This document shows, in pieces, positions 49,327 to 55,765 of a stretch of DNA of 64,000 nt. Source of the DNA: Sphingomonas sp. ERG5. GTDB taxonomy: Bacteria; Pseudomonadota; Alphaproteobacteria; Sphingomonadales; Sphingomonadaceae. Made by a program: the position numbers and the translations under genes. Every line of letters begins with the position of its first letter. The first letter of the stretch is position 1. The stretch is taken from positions 62,001 to 126,000 of the forward strand of contig NZ_JSXI01000059.1 of assembly GCF_000803065.1 (NCBI RefSeq), read 5' to 3'. The notes under the pieces are model-generated. The model was not told where the DNA came from, searched no databases, and saw nothing but the letters and a program-made list of their open reading frames with translations.

Positions 49327-51026
49327 TTGACCGCGGCCTCCTTCAACGCCGGATGCCGCGAATAAAGCAGCTTCTGCTGCAGGATCGTCAGCACGTTCGA
49401 GGTGATCCAGTAGACCTGCAGGCCGACCGCGAATGGCGCCATCACGAACATCAGCACCCAGGGCATGATCGCGAAGACCTGCTTCTGGGTCTCGTCCATC
49501 GGTGCCGGATTCAGCTTGAACTGGAAGTACATCGAGATGCCGAGCAGGATCGGGATGATGCCGATCGCGAGGAACGCCGGCGGTGTATAGGGGAGCCAGC
49601 CGAACAGGTTGAGCGGCGTCAGCGGGTCGTGCGCCGACAGATCCTTGATCCACAGCACGAACGGCTGGTGACGCATTTCGATCGTCAGCAGCAACACCTT
49701 GTACAGCGCGTAGAAGATCGGAATCTGCAGGAAGGTCGGCAGGCAGCCGGCAAGCGGATTGACCTTCTCCGTCTTGTACAGCGCCATGATCTCCTGCTGC
49801 TGCTTCGGCTTGTCGTCCTTGTAGCGTTCCTGCAGTGCCTTCATCTTGGGTTGCAGCGCGCGCATGGCCGCCATCGAGGCGAACTGGCGCTGCGCGATCG
49901 GGAACATCAGGCCGCGGATCGTGACCGTCAGCAGGATGATCGCGACACCGAAATTGCCCACCATCTGGAACAGCCAGTGGAGGTAATAGAAGATCGGCTT
50001 TTCGACGATGCGGAACCAACCCCAGTCGATGCCGTGATCGAACAGCGCGATGCCTTCCTTGTCGGTGTAGCGGTCGAGCAGCTTCACTTCCTTGGCGCCC
50101 GCGAAGAAACGCGAGGTCTGGGTGACCGTCGCACCCGGCTGGAGCAGGCGCGGGGTGACCGCATAGTCAGCCTGATAGGCCTTGTTGGGGCCGGGGCGGA
50201 ACTGGCCGTCGAATGGTACGCCCTGATCGGGGACAAGCGCGGTCAGCCAATATTTATCGGTGAAGCCAAGCCAGCCGCCGGTGGTGTTGAACTTTTGCGG
50301 ACCCGCATCGACGTCGCTGAAATTGACGTCGTAATGCGCGCCGCCATTGTGCGCCGACATCGGGCCGATCTGCACCGTCCAGGTGTCGGGGTCATGGAAG
50401 ATGCCGATGCGGTTGATCAGGCCGTAAGCCGCGACCGGTACCGGGCCGGCGCCGGCATTGGCGACGGTCTGGCGCACCGTGAACATATAGCCGTCATCGA
50501 CTGAGATCTGGATGCGGAAACGCTGGCCGCTGGCATTGGCCGCGTCGAGCGTGACTGGCTTGCCGATTGACAGGACATCGCCGGTCGCCTTCCAGATCGT
50601 GTCCGGTGCGGGCGGCTTCAGCCCGTCATCGCGCCAGCCAAAGCCGGCGAAATAAGCGCCCGCGCTGCCCGATGGTGAGAGCAGGCGGATCGGCGGCGAG
50701 TTCTTGTCGATGGTTTCCTTGTAGGTGACCAGCACCAGGTCATCGATGCGCGCGCCCTTCAGGTTGATCGAACCCTTCAAATTGGGCGTGTCGATACGCA
50801 CGCGTGGGGTTTCGGCGAGCACGGTATTGCGGTCGCGCACCGCCGCGGCGCCATCGGCGGCGGGATCCGCGCCGGGATTGGGCACGACCTTCGACTTGCC
50901 GTCGACGATCTTGGTCACCGGCGGGTTGGCGGTGGGAAAGAAGCGGTTCTGCAGCAGCGGCCAGCCGAACAGGATCAGCGCCGCGATGACCGCGAACAGG
51001 ATGAAGTTCTTGTTGTCGTTGTTCAC
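49323..51026 (-). CDS. yidC: Membrane protein insertase YidC
   Basis: The 567-residue insertase has an N-terminal membrane anchor (FILFAVIAALILFGWPLLQN), a large periplasmic domain (about residues 60-340), and the conserved five-helix core with VAIILLTVTIRGLMFPIAQR, KEKVNPLAGCLPTFLQIPI-like sequence and LGISMYFQFKLNPAP. It inserts inner-membrane proteins alone or with SecYEG. The start is GTG at 51026. yidD lies 48 bp upstream and engB overlaps the 3' end. Confidence 0.95.
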   Translation of the reverse strand: MNNDNKNFILFAVIAALILFGWPLLQNRFFPTANPPVTKIVDGKSKVVPNPGADPAADGAAAVRDRNTVLAETPRVRIDTPNLKGSINLKGARIDDLVLVTYKETIDKNSPPIRLLSPSGSAGAYFAGFGWRDDGLKPPAPDTIWKATGDVLSIGKPVTLDAANASGQRFRIQISVDDGYMFTVRQTVANAGAGPVPVAAYGLINRIGIFHDPDTWTVQIGPMSAHNGGAHYDVNFSDVDAGPQKFNTTGGWLGFTDKYWLTALVPDQGVPFDGQFRPGPNKAYQADYAVTPRLLQPGATVTQTSRFFAGAKEVKLLDRYTDKEGIALFDHGIDWGWFRIVEKPIFYYLHWLFQMVGNFGVAIILLTVTIRGLMFPIAQRQFASMAAMRALQPKMKALQERYKDDKPKQQQEIMALYKTEKVNPLAGCLPTFLQIPIFYALYKVLLLTIEMRHQPFVLWIKDLSAHDPLTPLNLFGWLPYTPPAFLAIGIIPILLGISMYFQFKLNPAPMDETQKQVFAIMPWVLMFVMAPFAVGLQVYWITSNVLTILQQKLLYSRHPALKEAAVK

Positions 51027-51074
51027 CGCGCTTGGATCCCGATCATGTTGGGGTAGTGTCTGTTGGGCTGGCTG

Positions 51075-51287
51075 TCAGGGGACAGGATCATAACCGGATC
51101 CGCCCCAGGGATGGCAGCGCCCGATACGCCGTGCCGCCAGCCAACCGCCCTTCAGCGCGCCATAGCGGCGAAGTGCCTCGATTGCATAGGCCGAACAGGA
51201 GGGCGCGTAGCGGCAGGTTGGCGGCAGTACTGCCGATGGCCCGATCTGCCACAACCGCGCCAGGCCGATGAGCAGCTTCGCCATCAT
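51075..51287 (-). CDS. yidD: Membrane protein insertion efficiency factor YidD
   Basis: The 70-residue protein has PPTCRYAPSCSAYAIEALRR and the closing RIGRCHPWGGSGYDPVP, the complete YidD signature with three conserved cysteines. It lies near the inner membrane and aids YidC-dependent insertion. The ATG at 51287 overlaps the rnpA stop by 4 bp; a second ATG at 51284 follows directly. Confidence 0.94.
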   Translation of the reverse strand: MMAKLLIGLARLWQIGPSAVLPPTCRYAPSCSAYAIEALRRYGALKGGWLAARRIGRCHPWGGSGYDPVP

Positions 51288-51610
51288 CGCGCGATCTTCT
51301 GCAGCGCTTTGGCGAGGTCGGTGCGGAGTTGCGCGAAATCGCGCTCGATGCCGCCGTTGCGGCCGATCAGCACATGGTCGGCACCGCGAATGCCCGATTC
51401 GGGCAGCAGATCGCGCGCGAGCGAGCGCAAGCGCCGCTTCATGCGGTTGCGGACCACGGCGTTGCCGATTTTCTTGGTGACGGTGTAGCCGATTCGCATC
51501 GTCGCATCACCGTCGTCGCGATCGCGCACCAGCAGGACGAATCCCGGCATCGGTGCGCGCTTTCCTGAATTCGCCGCGAGAAAGTCGCGGCGAATCGCCA
51601 GAGTCTTCAG
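51284..51610 (-). CDS. rnpA: Ribonuclease P protein component, start uncertain
   Basis: The conserved RnpA core runs from LKTLAIRRDFLAANSGKRAP through MRIGYTVTKKIGNAVVRNRM to RRLRSLARDLLP and DFAQLRTDLAKALQK, giving about 108 residues if it starts at the CTG at 51610, which overlaps the rpmH stop as CTGA. No ATG, GTG or TTG precedes the conserved N-terminus in this frame short of an ATG at 51748, seven bases before the rpmH start. That longer version would have 154 residues and contain all of rpmH in another frame. An internal ATG (MPGFVLLV) would lose the first 20 conserved residues. RnpA binds the catalytic RNase P RNA. Confidence 0.85.
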   Translation of the reverse strand: MKTLAIRRDFLAANSGKRAPMPGFVLLVRDRDDGDATMRIGYTVTKKIGNAVVRNRMKRRLRSLARDLLPESGIRGADHVLIGRNGGIERDFAQLRTDLAKALQKIAR

Positions 51611-51741
51611 GCCGACAGCTTCTTGCGGCCGCGATTGCGACGCGCGCGGATCACGTTGCGGCCGCCCGGGGTCGCCATGCGCGAGCGGAAGCCGTGACGA
51701 CGGGCGCGCACGAGGTTGCTCGGTTGAAAGGTCCGCTTCAT
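51607..51741 (-). CDS. rpmH: 50S ribosomal protein L34
   Basis: The 44-residue protein MKRTFQPSNLVRARRHGFRS, ending GRKKLSA, is a standard L34. It is fully contained in the longer alternative rnpA frame (51284-51748). AGGG lies about nine bases before its ATG, which is a good spacing for L34 and a poor one for the ATG at 51748. L34 is a late-assembling 50S protein. Confidence 0.95.
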   Translation of the reverse strand: MKRTFQPSNLVRARRHGFRSRMATPGGRNVIRARRNRGRKKLSA

Positions 51742-51788
51742 CGGTCATTCCCTAAGAATTCTTACCCAAGGGGGTATTTCTGAATATA

Positions 51789-51813
51789 AAAGGGCCGCCA
51801 CGAGGACGGCCTT
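51789..51813 (-). terminator. Terminator of the PGPGW-like gene
   Basis: On the minus strand AAGGCCGTCC and GGCGGCCCTTTT form a GC stem with a short loop and a T-rich tail. It lies downstream of the small membrane-protein gene ending at 51849 and just before rpmH, so it would insulate the ribosomal protein promoter. Confidence 0.6.
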
Positions 51814-51848
51814 GAAGCCGGTGCCCATAAGCAAAGCCGGGTCCCAAG

Positions 51849-52133
51849 TCAACGTGTACGCGCTTCTTCAGCGCGCGATTGCCGCCGGGCACGGCTGGCG
51901 CGGCGCAGCCCGCGGTCGGCCATGTCGCCTGCCCTGGGCCAGCGACGCTTGGCGCCGACGAACTGGCGCTTCGCCCAATGCGAGGTGCGCAGCATTAGCG
52001 CAAGGCCTGTGGCGAACACCACGACCCCGCCCGGGCCGGGGATGATGCCGACCACTGGCGAGGCAATCACCAACGCCACGCCAAGCGAGAACAGGCCGGT
52101 CCGCAGTAGAGGGCGAGGGGCTGTGTTGGCCAT
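51849..52133 (-). CDS. Small membrane protein resembling PGPGW family
   Basis: The 94-residue protein MANTAPRPLLRTGLFSLGVA has two hydrophobic segments around IPGPGGVVVFATGLALML, which matches the PGPGW-type transmembrane family except that the last W is G. The tail is strongly basic (RAGDMADRGLRRASRARRQS), so the C-terminus is probably cytoplasmic. The start at 52133 was chosen because the frames to 52217 and 52236 carry unconserved residues. Function of the family is unknown. Confidence 0.7.
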   Translation of the reverse strand: MANTAPRPLLRTGLFSLGVALVIASPVVGIIPGPGGVVVFATGLALMLRTSHWAKRQFVGAKRRWPRAGDMADRGLRRASRARRQSRAEEARTR

Positions 52134-52247
52134 GAGGGAAGATGTGGGGAGGGTGTGTTGCTTGCGCAAGACGCCGGAGTGAGCGTGAAAAGGCGCTGAC
52201 GATCCCGATCTGCTCAATTAGAGCACGCCACTTCATCGGAGACAGAA

Positions 52248-52718
52248 ATGCTCAACCCCGACCTCTTCCTGGACGACCTGGTCATCGGCGACAGCTGGCC
52301 CGGTGGTCCGATCACCATCGCCGAAGCCGACATCATCCGCTTCGCGCGGGAATTCGATCCCCAGCCAATGCACACCGATCCGCAGGCTGCCGCGCAAGGC
52401 CGGTTCGGCGGCCTGATCGCCAGTGGCTGGCACGTCGCGTCGCTGGTGATGCGCGATTTCGTCGACACCGCGCCCTTCGGCGCGACGCCGATGCTCGGCC
52501 TGCGGGTCGATGAACTGCAATGGCTCCACCCGGTGCGTCCCGGCGATACGCTCCATATCCGGCGCGAGATCGTCGCGGTCGCGCGATCGAGGAGCAAGCC
52601 CGATCGCGGTACGATCAGTATGAAGATGACCGTCTCCAATCAGGATGGCGCGATCGTGCTGTCCTTCCTCAACCTGATCCAGATGCCGGCGCGGTCAGGC
52701 GGAGGCATCGCCCCCTGA
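52248..52718 (+). CDS. MaoC family dehydratase
   Basis: The 156-residue protein has a hot-dog fold with ITIAEADIIRFAREFDPQPM and HTDPQAAAQGRFGGLIASGW, the hydratase-2 motif region (Asp in FDPQPMH and His after), and LRVDELQWLHPVRPGDTLH. Such proteins hydrate or dehydrate enoyl-CoA thioesters. The ATG at 52248 has GGAGAC upstream. Its 3' end overlaps the convergent HxlR gene by 24 bp. Confidence 0.87.
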   Translation: MLNPDLFLDDLVIGDSWPGGPITIAEADIIRFAREFDPQPMHTDPQAAAQGRFGGLIASGWHVASLVMRDFVDTAPFGATPMLGLRVDELQWLHPVRPGDTLHIRREIVAVARSRSKPDRGTISMKMTVSNQDGAIVLSFLNLIQMPARSGGGIAP

Positions 52719-53105
52719 CGCCGTGTCGCGCCGCGCGGCGAGGATGCGCGGCAGCCGCTCCTCGATCCAGTCGGCAAGGCCCGCAACCTTTTCCGCCGCT
52801 TCCTCTCCCAGCGGAGTCAGCGTGTATTCGACATGCGGCGGCACCACCGGAAAGGACCGGCGGACGATCAGTCCGTCGGCTTCGAGGCATTGCAGCGTCT
52901 GCGACAACATACGTTCGCTCCCCCCGCCGATGCGGCGGCGCAATCCACTGAACCGCAAGGTTCCCGCCTGCAACGCGACCAGCGTGAGCACGCCCCAGCT
53001 GCTTGTCATATGCTTCATCACGTCGCGCGATGGGCAATCGCGCGCGAACACGTCGCCGCGTTGCAGCCGCTCGGCCAGGCGCATGCCGCCTTCGATGTCA
53101 GCCAT
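52695..53105 (-). CDS. HxlR-type transcriptional regulator
   Basis: The 136-residue protein has the HxlR signature DCPSRDVMKHMTSSWGVLTL at residues 20-40, a winged-helix core (FSGLRRRIGGGSERMLSQTL, then LEADGLIVRRSFP), and PHVEYTLTPLGEEAAEKVAG. The conserved Cys before PSRDV is the redox or thiol-sensing position in relatives such as QorR. It is divergent from the NmrA-type reductase gene with an 83-bp gap, the arrangement seen for YtfH/YtfG, so it probably represses that gene and itself. Confidence 0.9.
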   Translation of the reverse strand: MADIEGGMRLAERLQRGDVFARDCPSRDVMKHMTSSWGVLTLVALQAGTLRFSGLRRRIGGGSERMLSQTLQCLEADGLIVRRSFPVVPPHVEYTLTPLGEEAAEKVAGLADWIEERLPRILAARRDTASGGDASA

Positions 53106-53188
53106 TTTACACTAACCTTTATGTACGTACTTATGATTAGTTAGTTAGGGCCTTATCTGCCGGGCATCAATCATCGAAGGAATGCCCC

Positions 53189-54046
53189 ATGTATGCAATC
53201 ACCGGCGCCACCGGCCAGCTCGGCCGCCTGGCTGTCACCGCCCTGCTCGACCAGGTCCCGGCGGGCGAGATCGTCGCGGTCGTCCGCACTCCCGACAAGG
53301 CCGCCGATCTTGCCGCGCTGGGCGTGGTGGTGCGGGTCGGCGATTATGATCGGCCGGAAACATTGACGGCCGCCTTTGCCGGGGTGTCGAAGCTGCTGCT
53401 CATATCCTCGAACGACATTGGCCGGCGTGAGGCGCAGCACGGCGCAGCGATCGAGGCGGCGCGCGAAGCGGGCGTGGGGCTGATTGCCTATACCAGCCTG
53501 CTGCATGCCGACACGACCACGCTGGATCTCGGTATCGAGCATCGCGCGACCGAGAGGCTGTTGAGCGAATCCGGCGTGCCCTTCGTCCTGCTACGCAACG
53601 GCTGGTACACCGAAAACTTCACCGCGCGGGTCGAGGCGGCGCTGGCGACCGGCGTGTTGCCGGGCAGTGCCGGCGGCGGCCGCGTCTCCTCCGCTGCACG
53701 CGCGGACTATGCGGTGGCGGCTGCTGCCGTGCTGACCGCTGCAGACGATCAGGATGGCCGGATCTACGAGCTCGCGGGCGATAGTGGCTATACGCTGAGC
53801 GACTTCGCCGCCGCGATCGCAGCGCAGGCGGGAAAAGCGGTCGCTTATACCGACTTGCCCGAAGCGGCCTATCGGCAGGTGCTGATCGGAGCCGGGGTGC
53901 CCGACGGCTTCGCTGGATTCCTGTCCGAATGCGATGCGAAGACGGCGACCGGCGCACTGTTTGATGATGGTGGCGATCTTGCCGCGCTGATCGGCCGGCC
54001 GACGACACCGATCGCGGTCACGATCGCGGCGATACTCGCGGGATGA
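53189..54046 (+). CDS. NmrA-like NAD(P)H:quinone oxidoreductase (QorB/YtfG type)
   Basis: The 285-residue protein has MYAITGATGQLGRLAVTALL, the atypical SDR nucleotide loop, AVVRTPDKAADLAALGVVVR, and LLRNGWYTENF, as in QorB/YtfG and NmrA-like reductases. It likely reduces quinones or acts as a redox sensor. AGGAATG lies before the start at 53189. The divergent HxlR regulator supports an oxidant- or quinone-induced switch. Confidence 0.88.
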   Translation: MYAITGATGQLGRLAVTALLDQVPAGEIVAVVRTPDKAADLAALGVVVRVGDYDRPETLTAAFAGVSKLLLISSNDIGRREAQHGAAIEAAREAGVGLIAYTSLLHADTTTLDLGIEHRATERLLSESGVPFVLLRNGWYTENFTARVEAALATGVLPGSAGGGRVSSAARADYAVAAAAVLTAADDQDGRIYELAGDSGYTLSDFAAAIAAQAGKAVAYTDLPEAAYRQVLIGAGVPDGFAGFLSECDAKTATGALFDDGGDLAALIGRPTTPIAVTIAAILAG

Positions 54047-54075
54047 GAATTGAGGACTGCGCTCCAGCGCCGCCC

Positions 54076-54279
54076 TTACGCCTCACCCTGCAAGAGACGG
54101 CGCACCTGTTTGGCATAGGTCCGGCCGACTCGCACTTCGCCGCCATCGTCCATCACCGCGATCAGCGCGGCAAAAGCCGCGCCGCGCAGCCGCAGGGTGC
54201 GGTCGCGGCGTACGATCGCGCTGTGGTGGATGCGCAGGAAATCGACCGGATCGAGCCGTCGGTCGAGCGAAGCGAGGCT
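54076..54279 (-). pseudogene. 5'-truncated LytTR DNA-binding domain
   Basis: The frame from 54279 to 54076 reads SLASLDRRLDPVDFLRIHHS, then AIVRRDRTLRLRGAAFAALI, VMDDGGEVRVGRTYAKQVRR and LLQGEA before TAA. This matches the C-terminal two thirds of a LytTR domain (RIHRS plus RVxVGRxYAxxVR motifs). An in-frame TAA at 54280-54282 closes the frame upstream and there is no start codon before the first motif, so the gene has lost its N-terminal part. It lies between the QorB-type gene and the DoxX gene. Confidence 0.72.
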
Positions 54280-54326
54280 TTAGCGACTCTTGCCGAAATG
54301 GATCAGGTTTCGACACATTTCGCGCA

Positions 54327-54746
54327 ATGACGCGCTATCCCTTCATTCCCCTCCCCCTGGCCGTCATGATCGCTCGGATCATGACGGCCGTCTTTTTCCT
54401 CGCGTACGCGGTGGTGCGGATCGCCAACGGCACGATCCCGCGGTTCGGCACTTTTGTGGAGGCGGCAGGATTCCCTTACGGTATCCAACTGGTCTGGCTG
54501 ATCACACTAAGTGAATTGGTCTGCGGCGCGCTGCTGATTCTCGGCCTTTACGTGTGTTGGGCGACGATTCCGCTGTTCGTCATCGCCGGCATGGGAATCG
54601 TCATCATCCACCGCCATGCCGGCCGGTTCGTCGGCGAACATGGCACCGGCGGCAGCGAATATCGCGTGGCGCTGCTCGTTTTGCTGCTGGTCGTCGCGGC
54701 AAGCGATCGTCCGCCGTCCGTAATTCCGGTCCGAAATGGAGGATAG
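54327..54746 (+). CDS. DoxX family membrane protein
   Basis: The 139-residue protein has four likely membrane segments (ARIMTAVFFLAYAVVRIANG, YGIQLVWLITLSELVCGALL, ATIPLFVIAGMGIVIIHR, ALLVLLLVVAA) and the RxxxGxxF-type DoxX character in the first half. GEHGTGGSEYRVALL is the conserved loop of the family. Members are thought to act in redox or thiol stress at the membrane. It begins 48 bp downstream of the LytTR fragment, and an ancestral LytTR-DoxX pair is possible. Confidence 0.8.
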   Translation: MTRYPFIPLPLAVMIARIMTAVFFLAYAVVRIANGTIPRFGTFVEAAGFPYGIQLVWLITLSELVCGALLILGLYVCWATIPLFVIAGMGIVIIHRHAGRFVGEHGTGGSEYRVALLVLLLVVAASDRPPSVIPVRNGG

Positions 54747-54797
54747 TTCGCCTATTCCATACCCGGCTTCGCCGGGCTGCGCTCCAATGGGGCTTGC

Positions 54798-55376
54798 CTA
54801 TTCCTTGTTTTCTCTTTCGGCCTTGCTCTTCTCGTAATTGTCGAGCGCTGCCTGATCTTCCGTCAGAACCAGTTCGCACGCCAGCAGTGTTTTTCCAGGT
54901 AACCCATTACTCTCGCGTGCGATAATCGAGACCTTGCCCAGATCGGGGCTTGGCTGCTCCGCTGCGGGCAAAACGCGCGCATAGCCCTTGGTCGAGGTGC
55001 CGAACAATGTCGAGGCTTCGCGCTTGAGGCCGTAACGCGCGGCCAGCGCATCGGCCTGTTGTCCCTCGACCAGCACGCCGATCGACGATCCGGCAAAGAT
55101 CACCTCTTTGGTCTTGAAGCCGTCCTTGCCGATCTCGCGCGGCATCTTGTAGACATGGGCGGTCAGCAGCGATGTGTCGGGCTTGGTGATCTTCTCCGCC
55201 GCCTCGTAAAGGTCGTTGGCGGAATTCATGTCGTAGGGCGGTTTGCATAGCGCCGCATCGAAGAACGGCGGCAGCGCGTCGTCTGCAGCAGCGGCATGAA
55301 CGGCACCCCCGATCGAGGTCAGGACGGGCAGGAGCAGCAGCAGGGCTGCGCGGTGAAGCGTGCGAGTCGATGTCAT
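54798..55376 (-). CDS. Secreted protein of unknown function
   Basis: The 192-residue protein has a signal peptide (TSTRTLHRAALLLLLPVLTS, cleavage near VHAAA). The mature part contains PPFFDAALCKPPYDMNSAND, VIFAGSSIGVLVEGQQADAL and LLACELVLTEDQAALDNYEK, with a single cysteine pair possible. I do not recognise a domain. The start at 55376 places the signal sequence at the N-terminus. It is divergent from the TonB receptor gene across a 389-bp AT-rich gap, so the two could share regulation. Confidence 0.75.
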   Translation of the reverse strand: MTSTRTLHRAALLLLLPVLTSIGGAVHAAAADDALPPFFDAALCKPPYDMNSANDLYEAAEKITKPDTSLLTAHVYKMPREIGKDGFKTKEVIFAGSSIGVLVEGQQADALAARYGLKREASTLFGTSTKGYARVLPAAEQPSPDLGKVSIIARESNGLPGKTLLACELVLTEDQAALDNYEKSKAERENKE

Positions 55377-55765
55377 GCGGCCCGCGCTGCCACGCATGGC
55401 GGTCCGGCGCAATGCGACGCGCGCCACGATTCACTGCGCAATCCTGAGTCAGTTGCGATGCAAGGTTTTGCGCATATTTATTTCCATATTTCCATATATT
55501 TGTACGAAGTAATTGATGAGTGATCTGCATATCGTAATATTTCGTAGAATAGATGACGGATCGCCATATTATGCTGACTGTATATGATTGAGATATACGA
55601 AGTGAATTGCAAGGAGGCCTGTTTTTCCTTGAGAAAATGTCGATAATGACGCGAAAATGACTAGGAAATGCAGCAATTATTACATTCAATGTAACATTAC
55701 TGACCTAACATCTGTGTAGCCGCCGCCTCAGCAGGACAACAAGGTCCTGAAGGGGTTTTTGACAC
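55377..55765. promoter_or_regulatory. AT-rich divergent promoter region upstream of the TonB receptor
   Basis: This 389-bp gap has no credible gene and is far more AT-rich than its surroundings, especially 55460-55680. At 55680-55694 TTACATT and AATGTAA form a 7-bp palindrome with one central base, followed by CATTA; it resembles an operator. GGGG near 55752 is the ribosome site before the ATG at 55766. The palindrome's TGTAACAT end resembles the core of the dispersed repeats elsewhere in the window. Confidence 0.55.

Noticed and set aside
54083..54316. Minus-strand open frame of 77 codons over the LytTR fragment
   Set aside because: It is in a different frame from the LytTR motifs and has no recognisable sequence; the remnant in the other frame explains the conservation.
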